Source: JACJWR01 sp963842975
GTDB lineage: Bacteria > Actinomycetota > Actinomycetes > S36-B12 > UBA10799
Direction of reading: 5' to 3'
Assembly (NCBI GenBank): GCA_963842975.1
Contig: CAWJIH010000006.1
Span: forward strand, 62,001-126,000
DNA length: 64,000 bases
Below are positions 46,239-55,383 of the stretch, in pieces (within the stretch, counting starts at the first letter, position 1; each line of letters opens with the position of its first letter). The notes under the pieces were generated by a model. The model did no database searches, was not told where the DNA came from, and saw only the letters and a program-made list of their open reading frames with translations. The position numbers and the translations under genes were made by a program.

Positions 46239-47534
46239 ATGATCGGCCATAACGTGCACGATCCTGGCTATACGTCCTTCGATTCGGCTCGTCGCGCTCC
46301 AGAAGAACCCAAGCGGCCCAACCGCGATCCGTTCCGGCGAGATCGGGCCAGGGTGCTGCACAGTTGGGCGTTGCGTCGGCTCGCGGACAAGACCCAGGTG
46401 TTGCTGCCTGGGGAGTCGGACTTTCCGCGCACCCGACTTACGCACACCCTCGAGGTGTCCCAGGTAGCGCGGGAAATGGGTGAGGAGTTGGGGTGCGATC
46501 CCGACATCGTGGACACCGCCGGATTGAGTCACGACCTTGGTCACCCGCCTTTTGGGCACAACGGCGAGACTGCGTTGAACGTCGCCGCAGCCACTATCGG
46601 CGGCTTCGAAGGGAATGCCCAAAGTTTCCGGGTGCTCACCCGGCTGGAGCCCAAGGTCAGCTGGGCCGGCCGCTCGATGGGGCTCAACCTGACCAGGGCC
46701 TCTTTGGATGCCACCATCAAGTACCCCTGGTTTCGGGGCGGCGGCAATACCCCAAATGAGCTAAGTCGCCGACCTTCGACGATCGCCGGGGCGCCGCCGA
46801 AGTACAACGTCTACCCCGACGATGCCGAAGCGTTCGCCTGGGCACGCGACGGCGCCCCAGACCAGCGCCCCTGTCTGGAGGCCCAGGTGATGGATTGGGC
46901 AGATGACGTCGCCTATTCGGTGCACGACATTGAGGACGCCTTCTACTCCGGGTTCATTTCACCGTCTCAGTTGGCGCCAGGGGAGGGCATGGCCGAGGTT
47001 ATGGCGCGGGCCAGTGCGGACTCTGGTGGACGCGTGAGCGAGGAAGATCTGAGCGCCGCCCACGACCGGTTGTTGGCGCTCCCGCAGTGGCCGTCCACCT
47101 TCGACCACACGACTGCTGGCCTTGCGTCCCTGAAGTCGTTCACCAGCAGCATGATCGGACGGCTTTCCGCGGCGGCTGTGGGTGCCACGCTGGCCGCAGC
47201 TGGGCCTGGTCCGTTGACCCGATACCACGCTGATCTAGTGGTGCCGAGCGAGCAGCGTGCCGAGGTCGCGCTGCTCAAGGCCGTGTCGAGCCACTTCGTG
47301 TTTCACCGCGCGGGAATCGACCAGGTGTATGCGGCTCAGCGAATCATGCTCAGCGAGCTCGTGGAAGCCCTGATGGCTCAGTCGCCAGCAGCGCTGCATC
47401 CGATGTTCGCCGAACAGTGGGTTGCGGCCTTGGACGAGGCAGACAGACTGCGAGTGGTGATCGATCAGGTGGCCTCGCTGACCGATGTGTCGGCTGTGCG
47501 TTGGCATCGACGCCTCCTTGGGGAATCAACGTAG
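46239..47534 (+). CDS. dgt: Deoxyguanosinetriphosphate triphosphohydrolase-like protein
   Basis: 431 aa. The HD-domain metal ligands are in RTRLTHTLEVSQVAREMG and GLSHDLGHPPFGHNGE. The Dgt N-terminus (RDPFRRDRARVLHSWALRRLADKTQV) and the later DVAYSVHDIEDAFYSG are typical. It hydrolyses dNTPs to nucleosides and tripolyphosphate, limiting the dNTP pool. In actinobacteria it sits immediately before dnaG, as here, possibly linking dNTP supply with replication priming. Confidence 0.96.
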   Translation: MIGHNVHDPGYTSFDSARRAPEEPKRPNRDPFRRDRARVLHSWALRRLADKTQVLLPGESDFPRTRLTHTLEVSQVAREMGEELGCDPDIVDTAGLSHDLGHPPFGHNGETALNVAAATIGGFEGNAQSFRVLTRLEPKVSWAGRSMGLNLTRASLDATIKYPWFRGGGNTPNELSRRPSTIAGAPPKYNVYPDDAEAFAWARDGAPDQRPCLEAQVMDWADDVAYSVHDIEDAFYSGFISPSQLAPGEGMAEVMARASADSGGRVSEEDLSAAHDRLLALPQWPSTFDHTTAGLASLKSFTSSMIGRLSAAAVGATLAAAGPGPLTRYHADLVVPSEQRAEVALLKAVSSHFVFHRAGIDQVYAAQRIMLSELVEALMAQSPAALHPMFAEQWVAALDEADRLRVVIDQVASLTDVSAVRWHRRLLGEST

Positions 47535-47544
47535 AATCGCCTTC

Positions 47545-49491
47545 GTGGCCAAAATCCGTGCCGAGGACGTCGCCGAGGTGCGTGAACGTGCTCGAATTGA
47601 CGAGGTAGTGGCTCAGACTGTTGCCTTGAAACCGGCCGGCGGGGGATCGTTCAAAGGCCTGTGTCCTTTCCATGACGAGCGCAGCCCCAGTTTTCACGTC
47701 AGCCCGGCCAAAGGTCTTTGGTATTGCTTCGGTTGTGGCGAGGGTGGGGACACGATTGATTTCGTGATGCGCGTGGACGCGCTGTCGTTTGCGGAGTCAG
47801 TGGAGAAGTTGGCGGGCGCATTCGGCATCGAGCTGCACTACGAGGAAGGTTCTAGCGCTCCGGGTCGCCAGCAGGGTCAGCGCATTCGACTGGTGGGCAT
47901 CAACACTGCCGCGGCCGAATACTTTCGGGCACAGTTGGGCAGTCCGGATGCTTCGGTCGGCAGAGAGTTTCTGACCTCGAGAGGTTTCGATGGTGACGCG
48001 GTGTCGCATTTTTCGGTGGGATTCGCGCCCCGATCCTGGGATGCGCTGACCAAGGTGTTGCGGGCCAAGGGATTCCGCGATGAGGAACTGCTCGCAGCCG
48101 GTGTCGTCAGCCAAGGCAACCGCGGGGTGTACGACAGATTCCGGGGACGCCTGATCTGGCCGATCCGCGATCTCGCTGGCGACGTGGTGGGTTTCGGTGC
48201 ACGGAAACTCTTTGACGACGACAACGGTCCGAAATACCTCAACACCCCGGAGACTCCGCTCTACAAGAAATCCCGGGTGCTCTACGGAATCGACTTGGCG
48301 CGGCAGTCGATAGCGAAGTCCCAGCAAGCCGTGGTGGTGGAGGGCTACACCGATGTGATGGCCTGCCATCTGGCTGGGGTGACCACCGCCATCGCAACTT
48401 GCGGCACGTCGTTCGGCGAGGACCACGTCAAGGTGTTGCGGCGTTTGCTGATGGACGACGATGCGATGCGCGGAGAGGTGATTTTCACTTTCGATGGCGA
48501 TGCTGCCGGCCGGCGAGCAGCCCTACGAGCCTTCGACACCGACCAGTCCTTCGTGACGCAAACCTATGTGGCGGTGCAGCCGGACGGCCTCGATCCGTGC
48601 GATGCCCGACTGGCTGGTGGCGACGAATCGGTGCGGGCCCTGGTGGCGTCCCGAGTGCCACTGTTCGAATTCGCCATTCGGGCCTCGCTTGACGATCACA
48701 ATCTGGACACTGCCGAGGGGCGGGTTTCGGCACTGCGCGCGACCGCGCCGATGCTGCAGTCGATGCGCGACGTCTCACTGCGTGATGAATATGCCAGTCG
48801 GCTGGCCGGGTGGTTGGGGATGGACCAGGGGACCGTCGTGGCGGCGGTGCGCAAGGCGGGTCGGTCAGGTGCCGATGGTGGTGGCGGTGCGCGCCGACCG
48901 AACGAGCAGCGGGGAGCGGGGAATCGCCGCGGAGACTTCACCGGGGCGCCGCCCGCCGCCGAAGCGCATGGTGGCCGGTCACGTAGGGCCAATGAGGGAC
49001 CGGCCGAGGACTCTGATCCGCGCCTGGAACGGCAGGCAGTGCAGATAATGCTGCAGCGGCCTGATTTGGTGTGGGAGTGGGTGGCGGCGACCGAGGACTC
49101 CGCATTTTCCGACCCGATGTGCGCGGCGATCTTCCGCGCCATCCGGTCGGTGGGGGAGCCGGAGGGCAGCGACGACGTGGCTTTGCGTGCTTGGTTGTCC
49201 GCTGTGCTGGAAGCGGCCGAGGACGACTCGATCCGGGTGGAGGTTCGGCGCTGGTCGGTGCAGGGGCTGCCGTTGGCGGTGGGTGCCGATGCGTCCGGAT
49301 ATGCCCAGGGGGTGATGGCGAGGCTGCATTCCTGGGACGTCAGCCGCCGGATCGCCCCGTTGAAGGGTCGTCTGGCCAGGCTGGACGAAACCCGCGAACC
49401 GGAAGTGTTCACTGAGTTGATGGGACAGATGATGGAGTTGGAGAACTACCGGCGGGAACTTCAAGAACTCGCAGTGGGCGACCTCGGATGA
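47545..49491 (+). CDS. dnaG: DNA primase
   Basis: 648 aa from GTG 47545. CHC2 zinc finger C40-x2-H43-x17-C61-x2-C64 (CPFHDERSPSFH...WYCFGCG). Then the TOPRIM core: VVVEGYTDVMACH, FDGDAAGRRAA, and a C-terminal DnaB-interacting domain (about 515-645). It makes RNA primers for both strands. A charged linker (about 450-510) is Gly/Arg-rich. The stop overlaps the next gene (ATGA). Confidence 0.98.
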   Translation: MAKIRAEDVAEVRERARIDEVVAQTVALKPAGGGSFKGLCPFHDERSPSFHVSPAKGLWYCFGCGEGGDTIDFVMRVDALSFAESVEKLAGAFGIELHYEEGSSAPGRQQGQRIRLVGINTAAAEYFRAQLGSPDASVGREFLTSRGFDGDAVSHFSVGFAPRSWDALTKVLRAKGFRDEELLAAGVVSQGNRGVYDRFRGRLIWPIRDLAGDVVGFGARKLFDDDNGPKYLNTPETPLYKKSRVLYGIDLARQSIAKSQQAVVVEGYTDVMACHLAGVTTAIATCGTSFGEDHVKVLRRLLMDDDAMRGEVIFTFDGDAAGRRAALRAFDTDQSFVTQTYVAVQPDGLDPCDARLAGGDESVRALVASRVPLFEFAIRASLDDHNLDTAEGRVSALRATAPMLQSMRDVSLRDEYASRLAGWLGMDQGTVVAAVRKAGRSGADGGGGARRPNEQRGAGNRRGDFTGAPPAAEAHGGRSRRANEGPAEDSDPRLERQAVQIMLQRPDLVWEWVAATEDSAFSDPMCAAIFRAIRSVGEPEGSDDVALRAWLSAVLEAAEDDSIRVEVRRWSVQGLPLAVGADASGYAQGVMARLHSWDVSRRIAPLKGRLARLDETREPEVFTELMGQMMELENYRRELQELAVGDLG

Positions 49492-49970
49492 CGCTCTTCC
49501 AGCGTCAACCACCGCAGGTCAGGGCTCTCGCCGGGTCAGGAGAACGTTCCCTGGCATGGGCGCAGACCAGCGCCGAAGGGTGGATCCTGGCCACCGATGA
49601 CCGGTTGTGCTGCACGGCACCAGAGTTTGACCACCGTTGGGTGGAGATTCTTGGAGCGTCGTGGGCGCCGCCGCGGTTGGAGATCAAGCTGTGGCAGCCG
49701 ACTGGACCACAAGAGCGCGAGATACTGATCGACGATGCCGGAGTGCTGCCGCAGGTGATCCGGGAGCGCATCATGCAGTCCCTGCTGGTGCAGCAGCATG
49801 TCGCGCTGCAGGGAAAGCAGGGTGTGCGGTTCCTGGCACGGAGGGATCCGAAGACCAATGAGGTGAGTTGGCAGACGGTCGTGGACGCCGGTATCGATGC
49901 GTCGAATCCGCAGGTGCGTGAGCGAATCGCGGAGTCTTTGGAAGTGCTGCGAGACGCCTACGGAGTATAG
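49488..49970 (+). CDS. Conserved actinobacterial protein after dnaG, unknown function
   Basis: 160 aa. No family recognised with certainty. It begins MTLFQRQPPQVRALAGSGERSLAWAQTSAEGWILATDDRLC, with a WVEILGASWAPPRLEIKLW middle and an ERIMQSLLVQQHVALQGKQGVRFLARRD helix. Mycobacterial and related genomes carry a protein of this size and pattern directly behind dnaG. The 4-base overlap (ATGA) with dnaG implies co-translation and perhaps a replication-linked role. Confidence 0.7.
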   Translation: MTLFQRQPPQVRALAGSGERSLAWAQTSAEGWILATDDRLCCTAPEFDHRWVEILGASWAPPRLEIKLWQPTGPQEREILIDDAGVLPQVIRERIMQSLLVQQHVALQGKQGVRFLARRDPKTNEVSWQTVVDAGIDASNPQVRERIAESLEVLRDAYGV

Positions 49971-50023
49971 GCGCGCGTGACCACCCTGCTTTGCCGCCAA
50001 CCTTGAGGTAGCCTCGAACTTAA

Positions 50024-50039
50024 TTGACGTAGGCGTCAA
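50024..50039. promoter_or_regulatory. Palindrome TTGACG-N4-CGTCAA upstream of alpha/beta hydrolase
   Basis: TTGACGTAGGCGTCAA is a 6-4-6 perfect inverted repeat 67 bases before the hydrolase start. It looks like an operator for a dimeric repressor. The same bases could contribute a -35 element (TTGACG). No regulator gene is nearby. Confidence 0.4.
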
Positions 50040-50105
50040 AATTCGCGGCGGGAAGATGCCGACGTTCGTTGCTGGCGCGAAATTCGGGGAGTTGGAGGCT
50101 CATCC

Positions 50106-50870
50106 GTGCATGTTGCCGTTGGGATAGTTGCCGGCACCGCGATTCGGGGGGCGGCAGCAAACGTCATGATGCGTCCGGTGCTGGAGCGTCACCCCAACGC
50201 TTTCCTCATCACGCTGGCAAATTTCGGGGTCAGCCTTCCACTCCTGCGCTCCCAGAGTCACATCGAGACCGATATCGCGCGCGCCCTAGAGAAGCAGGAT
50301 CGGCCAGCGAACACCCCGATCGTGTTGGTTGGGCACTCCCAAGGGGGTCTGGCCGTGTTGCGTTACGCCGTCGATCATCCCGATCAGGTGGTGCACGTCG
50401 TGAGTGTCGGATCACCGTGGCACGGTGCGGTGAGTGCCGGAACGGTCAGCAGGTTGGTGGGCGGTCGGCTGTTGGGCGGTCGGTTGACCCCGGCCCTGCG
50501 GGACATGACGCGCGGGTCGGACTTCCTCACCGCGCTGCATTCAGACCTGCCTCAGATCGCCGATCGGGTGACGAACATCTACAGCACCCATGAGTTGTTC
50601 ATCCGTCCTTATGTCGATGCTCACGTGGACGTTGAAGGGGTGAGCAACATCCTCATCGCGACGGAGGAAGAGCACCTGCGGCACCTGCGGATGTATCCGG
50701 AACACCCGCTGGACGACATCATTGTGGGCCGGGTCAACCACTTGAGCGAAATGCACTCGCCTGAGGTGCGCCAGAAGATCTGGGCGAAGGTGAACGAACT
50801 CAATGCCCGACTTGGAAGGTGGGGTGTGCCAGTGAACTGGCGGGATAGCCCGGATTCGGCTTTGGAGTAA
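50106..50870 (+). CDS. Alpha/beta-hydrolase (lipase/acyltransferase-like)
   Basis: 254 aa from GTG 50106. The nucleophile elbow is VGHSQGG (GxSxG, Ser in the S-Q motif). A catalytic Asp is likely in VDHPDQV or in PYVDAHVDV, with a His in GRVNHLSEMH near the C-terminus. The fold resembles the triacylglycerol lipases of actinobacteria with a PF01674-like SVGSPWHGA. It lacks a clear signal peptide, though the N-terminus is hydrophobic (VAVGIVAGTAIRGAAANVM). Substrate unknown. Confidence 0.82.
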   Translation: MHVAVGIVAGTAIRGAAANVMMRPVLERHPNAFLITLANFGVSLPLLRSQSHIETDIARALEKQDRPANTPIVLVGHSQGGLAVLRYAVDHPDQVVHVVSVGSPWHGAVSAGTVSRLVGGRLLGGRLTPALRDMTRGSDFLTALHSDLPQIADRVTNIYSTHELFIRPYVDAHVDVEGVSNILIATEEEHLRHLRMYPEHPLDDIIVGRVNHLSEMHSPEVRQKIWAKVNELNARLGRWGVPVNWRDSPDSALE

Positions 50871-50907
50871 AGGCTGCGCGCCGGAGACCTTGCAGCCTCA
50901 CATGAAG

Positions 50908-50979
50908 CTCCCGCGCCGGGATTCGAACCTGGAACCGTCCGATTAACAGTCGGATGCTCTGCCGTTGAGCTACGCGGGA
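50908..50979 (-). tRNA. tRNA-Asn (anticodon GTT)
   Basis: 72 nt cloverleaf on the minus strand. Acceptor TCCCGCG pairs with CGCGGGA; the anticodon arm is TCCGA-CTGTTAA-TCGGA with GTT; the T arm is CCAGG-TTCGAAT-CCTGG. Discriminator G, as usual for Asn. 3' CCA not encoded. Confidence 0.96.
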
Positions 50980-51047
50980 ATGCGACGCCAATGGTACCAC
51001 CGGGCCTCTTGTGGGCCGGTCAGGGTGCAGGGATTTGGGCGGTACCG

Positions 51048-52814
51048 TCAGACGAGGAGTTGGGTCGTGGCGAGTTCCCGGTACAGGTCAGACGTGGTCA
51101 ACAAGTGCTTGTGGCTGCCGACCCCCACGACGTGACCACCATCGAGCACGACGATCTGGTCGGCTCGCACCACTGTGGAGAGCCGGTGGGCCACCACGAT
51201 CAACGTCCGGTCCTCAGCTACGGCGTCGACCGCCGCCTGCAAGGCGGCCTCGTTCCGGGCATCGAGGCTGGCAGTGGGCTCATCGAGGAGCAGTAGCGGG
51301 GGAGCGGCCAAGAGCGCGCGGGCGATGGCCAGGCGCTGCCTTTCACCGCCAGATAGCAGCACTCCGGCGTCGCCGACCTGGGCATCGAGGCCGCCATCGG
51401 CGTCAGCGACGCGGAGCCACAGGTTCACCGCCGTGAGGGAGGAGCGCATCGCCTCATCAGTGGCATCCGGATCGCCGAGTAGCAGGTTCTCCCGGATGGT
51501 CCCGGCCAATACCGGGGCTTCTTGCTCGACGTAGCCAATCTGGCTGCGGAGGTACTCGCGGGGAAGGTCGCGAACATCGGTGCCGTGCAGCAGGATGCGG
51601 CCGGCCTCGATCTCGTAGAAGCGCTCGATCAGCGCCATGATGGTCGACTTTCCGGCACCAGAAGGTCCCACCACCGCGGTGGTGGTGCCGCGCGGACAAG
51701 CGAAACTCACCTGCTGCAGCACGGGTGATCCCGCTCGGTAACCGAAGTCGACGTTGTCGAACGAGAGCAGCGGTGCGGCGGTTGTGGCACCTGGGATGCT
51801 GGGGCTACCTTGGGCGATCGGGGCAGGAGCGGTGGTGCCGGAGTTGGGGCGGTCAGCCTCGGCGGGCAGCGCGAGCACCTCCTCGATCCGGCTCAAGGCG
51901 CCGAGCCCGGTCATGAGGGTGGTCCAGGCCCGCAGCCCAGACACCACAGGCTGGACGAGCAGGAACAGCAGCATGACGAAGGCCACAAGGTCGCCGACAC
52001 TCAACTGCCCGGTCGCCACGCGGGCGCCACCCACACCTAGGACCGAAAGGAAGGCGGCCTGCACGGCGACGCTGGCCACAGGCTCGATCAGGGACTCGAC
52101 CTTGGCGACCTTAACCCCTGCTTCGTAGGCGTCGTCGGCGCTAACGGATAGAGCAGCCGTTTCGCGGGGCTCCGCGCGGTAGGCACGGATGGTGCGGACA
52201 GCGACCAGGGCACGTTCGACGCTCGCCGTCATCGCACCGACCGCCTCCTGGGCGAGGCGGGAGTAGCGCTTGATTCGCACTGCGGCTGTCCCAGCCACGG
52301 CGACACCCACACCGACGGCAGTGACGGTGACCAGCAAGAGCGGCACATCGACGACGGCCATGAGCACGATCGCTCCGGTCGCGACGACGACACCTGCGGC
52401 CAACTCGACCAAGCCAGAAGTGACTACGGCGCTCAGCAGGGTGGTGTCGGAGCCGACTCGGGACAGAAGGTCCCCGGTGCGGCGCTGGTCGTACTCAGCG
52501 ATGGGCAGCCGCAGCAAGTGGGTACCGAGTCGGATGCGGGTGGTGCGGACTACTCCCTCGGCCGTGCGTGCAAGCAGATAGCGGGAGATCGCGCCGATGA
52601 TGGCGCCGCCGACCATGAGCGCAGCCAGCAAACCGATGAGCATCCCGGTGTCTGATTCCTCGCTGAGACCGTCGAGTACCACGCGGACCACGAGTGGCAG
52701 CGCCAGCGCGGCTGCCGCGGACACCAAAGAGAGTCCCGCAACCAGTAGCAGTGTCCGCCGGTAGGGACGCAGGTAGGGCCAGAAGTCGCCTGGCTTGGAG
52801 GAAGGTGAGGCCAT
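51048..52814 (-). CDS. ABC transporter, fused membrane and ATPase half-transporter (multidrug/lipid exporter type)
   Basis: 588 aa. Six helices (about 15-310), then the nucleotide-binding domain. Walker A is GPSGAGKST, the Q-loop is YVEQEAPVL, the signature is LSGGERQRLAIARALL, and Walker B is LLLLDEPTAS with the H-loop VVAHRLST. The type is the type IV exporter (MsbA/LmrA-like homodimer). Start ATG 52814 (MASPSSKPGDFWPY); the open frame extends to 52886 into the tRNA leader region and is not used. Substrate unknown. Confidence 0.93.
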   Translation of the reverse strand: MASPSSKPGDFWPYLRPYRRTLLLVAGLSLVSAAAALALPLVVRVVLDGLSEESDTGMLIGLLAALMVGGAIIGAISRYLLARTAEGVVRTTRIRLGTHLLRLPIAEYDQRRTGDLLSRVGSDTTLLSAVVTSGLVELAAGVVVATGAIVLMAVVDVPLLLVTVTAVGVGVAVAGTAAVRIKRYSRLAQEAVGAMTASVERALVAVRTIRAYRAEPRETAALSVSADDAYEAGVKVAKVESLIEPVASVAVQAAFLSVLGVGGARVATGQLSVGDLVAFVMLLFLLVQPVVSGLRAWTTLMTGLGALSRIEEVLALPAEADRPNSGTTAPAPIAQGSPSIPGATTAAPLLSFDNVDFGYRAGSPVLQQVSFACPRGTTTAVVGPSGAGKSTIMALIERFYEIEAGRILLHGTDVRDLPREYLRSQIGYVEQEAPVLAGTIRENLLLGDPDATDEAMRSSLTAVNLWLRVADADGGLDAQVGDAGVLLSGGERQRLAIARALLAAPPLLLLDEPTASLDARNEAALQAAVDAVAEDRTLIVVAHRLSTVVRADQIVVLDGGHVVGVGSHKHLLTTSDLYRELATTQLLV

Positions 52815-52887
52815 AGCAGGCACGGTATGTGGTTGCTGCCGGGCGCCTTCGCGCGCCCAGTGGCAGATTGTAGGCTTGCACCGCACC

Positions 52888-52962
52888 GGGGCGGTAGCTC
52901 AGTTGGTTAGAGCGGCGGACTCATAATCCGGCAGGCCGTGGGTTCGAGTCCCACCCGCCCTA
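52888..52962 (+). tRNA. tRNA-Met (anticodon CAT), elongator-like, with unusual pairs
   Basis: 75 nt. Acceptor GGGGCGG with CCGCCCT gives a terminal G1:U72. The anticodon arm is GCGGA-CTCATAA-TCCGG, where G27 faces G43 as a mismatch. D and T arms are normal; discriminator A, no CCA encoded. CAT could also mark tRNA-Ile2, but the overall arm sequences resemble actinobacterial elongator tRNA-Met. Divergent from the ABC gene. Confidence 0.85.
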
Positions 52963-53028
52963 CTGTTTGCGCAGGTCAACAGCCGCGATCGTGCGCAATT
53001 CGTCCGAAACGCGTGCCGCGATCGCGGC

Positions 53029-53913
53029 CTACGGCAGGCTCACGGTGCCTTCGATGATCGTCCGAGTGACTCCACCGACCCACACGTCATCGCCGTCGGC
53101 CCGCACAAGAATCCGGGCGTCGGCTCCTACTGCGGTGCCTTGCCGCGCAACGTACTGTGCCGGTGCCAACCCAGCCGGGATCAGCCACTGCGCAAGTGCG
53201 GCGTTGAGGCTTCCAGTGGCTGGGTCCTCCACCGTCGACCCGCGGCCGGGGAAGAAGGCGCGGACGTCGAAGTCCCAGTCAGGGGAGGCCACAGCGTCAT
53301 GAGCTGCGGTGACTCCACTCGCGGCTGCCATCCGCGGGCCGATGACGCCCACTTCCCAGTCGCCGAGCACTGCAGCATTCACCCGCACTTGGGCCACAGC
53401 CTCCGCCGAAGGCAGCAGCACCGCCCGCCACGCGGGGCCGTTGTCGCACCATGACGTCGCCACGATGTCGCTCGGATCCAGCCCTAAACCGACCGAGATT
53501 CGTTCGATGTCTGGTGCCGGCAAAGGCCCGCTTCGGTTCAGCGGTGGGGCGGCAAGGAACAGTGCGTCACCGTCGCGGCGGATCCGCACTAGGCCTGCGC
53601 CGCATTCCTGCACGATCACCTCGCCACGGGGAACTCCACCTGCTGCAAGCCAGGCGTGGGCAGAGCCGAGCGTGGGATGGCCGGCAAAGGGAAGTTCCCG
53701 TCCCGGACAGAAGATGCGCAGCCGGTAGTCAGCCTCGGGTTCTTCCGTGGGCAGCATGAAGGTCGCCTCCGAAAGGTTCGTCCAGTCGGTGAACGCACCC
53801 ATGAGTTCCGGGTCGAGATCGTTGGCATCCAACACCACAGCCACTGGGTTGCCAGAGCACGTTGCGGCGCTGCTAAAGACGTCGACTTGAGCGAATCGTC
53901 GGTTCGGAGTCAT
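53029..53913 (-). CDS. PhzF family isomerase/epimerase-like protein
   Basis: 294 aa from ATG 53913. RFAQVDVFSSAATCSGNPVAVVLDA and TNLSEATFMLP with the catalytic Glu (near residue 46), then FAGHPTLGSAHAW and the second half-domain with DFDVRAFFPG and EDPATGSLNAALAQWL. The diaminopimelate-epimerase-like fold catalyses proton shifts on small acids. The native substrate is unknown; no phenazine genes are nearby. ATG 53931 would add five residues. Confidence 0.92.
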   Translation of the reverse strand: MTPNRRFAQVDVFSSAATCSGNPVAVVLDANDLDPELMGAFTDWTNLSEATFMLPTEEPEADYRLRIFCPGRELPFAGHPTLGSAHAWLAAGGVPRGEVIVQECGAGLVRIRRDGDALFLAAPPLNRSGPLPAPDIERISVGLGLDPSDIVATSWCDNGPAWRAVLLPSAEAVAQVRVNAAVLGDWEVGVIGPRMAAASGVTAAHDAVASPDWDFDVRAFFPGRGSTVEDPATGSLNAALAQWLIPAGLAPAQYVARQGTAVGADARILVRADGDDVWVGGVTRTIIEGTVSLP

Positions 53914-54040
53914 GACGTTATGGTGGCGCATCCGGGGGTCGCGGTGCCAGGCGATACTCGGTGGCGTCCGCACCTCCTACAAGTGCAGATTCACGGCGAA
54001 CCGAGCCACCCGCCACCCGTGGCCAGGGACCACGCACGCA

Positions 54041-54595
54041 TCAGAACGCGAAGGCCAGGACGTGATACTGCTTGGATCCAACGTTGAAGGTGGCCAACTG
54101 CTCGGCTCCTAGTTTGGTTGTGGTGGTGTGCAGCGATCTGGGGTTGCCGGCCGCGACGAAGAGCACTCCGAGGTCGAAGCGATCCTTGTAGGCCTCTCTG
54201 GTGAACGCGTTGAAGGCGGCATAGAGCCCACGTCCACGGGCAGACCGGTCGATGAGGACGGGCCCGCGAAGTGCGAAGCGCTGCTGCGCGATGGGTCTAC
54301 CGTGGAATTCGAGAGTCTCGGCAAGTTGCAGCACTTCGCGGATGATCGGAAACGATCCCAGGCCTTCGCGTGGCGGCGGATCCGTCACGCCGATGAACCC
54401 CATGATGGCCCCGTCGTCATCTGATCCGACATGAATGCCAGCCGAGTCCACCGCCCAGCTGAACCATTCCCGCGGATGCAGAATCGAGATGAAGCCGTGG
54501 GCTTTCTCCGACTCGTCGAGATTGCCTACGTAGTAGCGATCTTCCAACGCCATCATCGCGGGGATGTCCGCCCGGGTTGCCAACCTGATGTCCAT
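54041..54595 (-). CDS. GNAT-fold N-acetyltransferase
   Basis: 184 aa. MDIRLATRADIPAMMALEDRYY and the acetyl-CoA binding segment LIDRSARGRGLYAAF (R/Q-x-x-G-x-A/G-like) with LHTTTTKLGAEQLATF identify the fold. The substrate is unknown. It lies 35 bases after the heliorhodopsin stop on the same strand, so it may be the last gene of the ATPase-heliorhodopsin transcript. Confidence 0.82.
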   Translation of the reverse strand: MDIRLATRADIPAMMALEDRYYVGNLDESEKAHGFISILHPREWFSWAVDSAGIHVGSDDDGAIMGFIGVTDPPPREGLGSFPIIREVLQLAETLEFHGRPIAQQRFALRGPVLIDRSARGRGLYAAFNAFTREAYKDRFDLGVLFVAAGNPRSLHTTTTKLGAEQLATFNVGSKQYHVLAFAF

Positions 54596-54630
54596 GTCGT
54601 GAGCAATGTAGCTCAGGCAGGCCCGCGACG

Positions 54631-55374
54631 TTATCCGGCCAAGGTGCCCGCAAACACCTGCCAGGCCAGCAGCGACTTGGCCACCAGACTGAGCACGATG
54701 TAGGTCTTCTCCCCGTAGAGGTAGTCAGCCCACTTGCCGCGGGCCCGGTATTGCAGCAGCTGCACTACCGCGAAACTGTTGAAGAAGACGAACAGCGAAA
54801 TCACGATCCCGTAGACGAACGCTGGCGGTTCTGCCGGGCTGGTTGCCCCCGGGGCGATGAGGAAGAAGGCAACGATGATCCACGGCACAATTCCAGCGAT
54901 GCAACCAAAGACGAACGGGAGCATGCCGCCGGATCCAGGGGTTTCATACTTCTCCTGCAGCCAGCCGAAGAGGATCATCGAGGCATTGACCCCGAAGATT
55001 GCGATGATCGCGCCCACGTCCGAGACGCCCACGATCTGGGCGATCAGGACCATCATCACCGATGAACTCAGCGAATATTCGACCCAACGAAAGTAGTTGT
55101 GTCGTTGGGCTAGGCCTGCCGCGTAGCGAGGGAAACCCCAGGGGCTGGCAACTATGAAGTGGAACAGTGCGGACAGGCCGAAGAACAAGGCAACCCCGAG
55201 CCCAGTTGGGGAGTTGTAGAGCACAACCGGGTCGGCTGGAGTGGTGCCTGGTGGGCCTTCGAGATAGGAAGCGGTGATCGGCAGCGTGAAATCGTTGGCG
55301 AGCACCAAGATGAGAATCATCTGCAGCAGGTGCGCACAACCAGCCACGATGTTCCAGGTGCGCAGGCGGTTCAT
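54631..55374 (-). CDS. Heliorhodopsin
   Basis: 247 aa, seven helices, no signal peptide. Signatures match heliorhodopsins rather than type-1 rhodopsins. The Schiff-base lysine is K233 in SLVAKSLLAWQVFAGTLAG, and the counterion is E99 in FRWVEYSLSSSVM. H15 and H72 correspond to the conserved inner histidines of HeR-48C12 (H23, H80), all with a constant 8-residue offset, and FGVNASMILFGWLQEKYE is present. Heliorhodopsins bind retinal with the N-terminus inside the cell and do not pump ions in most cases; they are thought to be light sensors. ATG has AGGAGA 7 bases upstream and begins 9 bases after the stop of a P-type ATPase. Retinal-synthesis genes are not in the window. Confidence 0.95.
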   Translation of the reverse strand: MNRLRTWNIVAGCAHLLQMILILVLANDFTLPITASYLEGPPGTTPADPVVLYNSPTGLGVALFFGLSALFHFIVASPWGFPRYAAGLAQRHNYFRWVEYSLSSSVMMVLIAQIVGVSDVGAIIAIFGVNASMILFGWLQEKYETPGSGGMLPFVFGCIAGIVPWIIVAFFLIAPGATSPAEPPAFVYGIVISLFVFFNSFAVVQLLQYRARGKWADYLYGEKTYIVLSLVAKSLLAWQVFAGTLAG

Positions 55375-55383
55375 AACTGTCTC

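Noticed and set aside
53029..53913. Phenazine biosynthesis
   Set aside because: PhzF-like proteins are common and no other phz gene is present.
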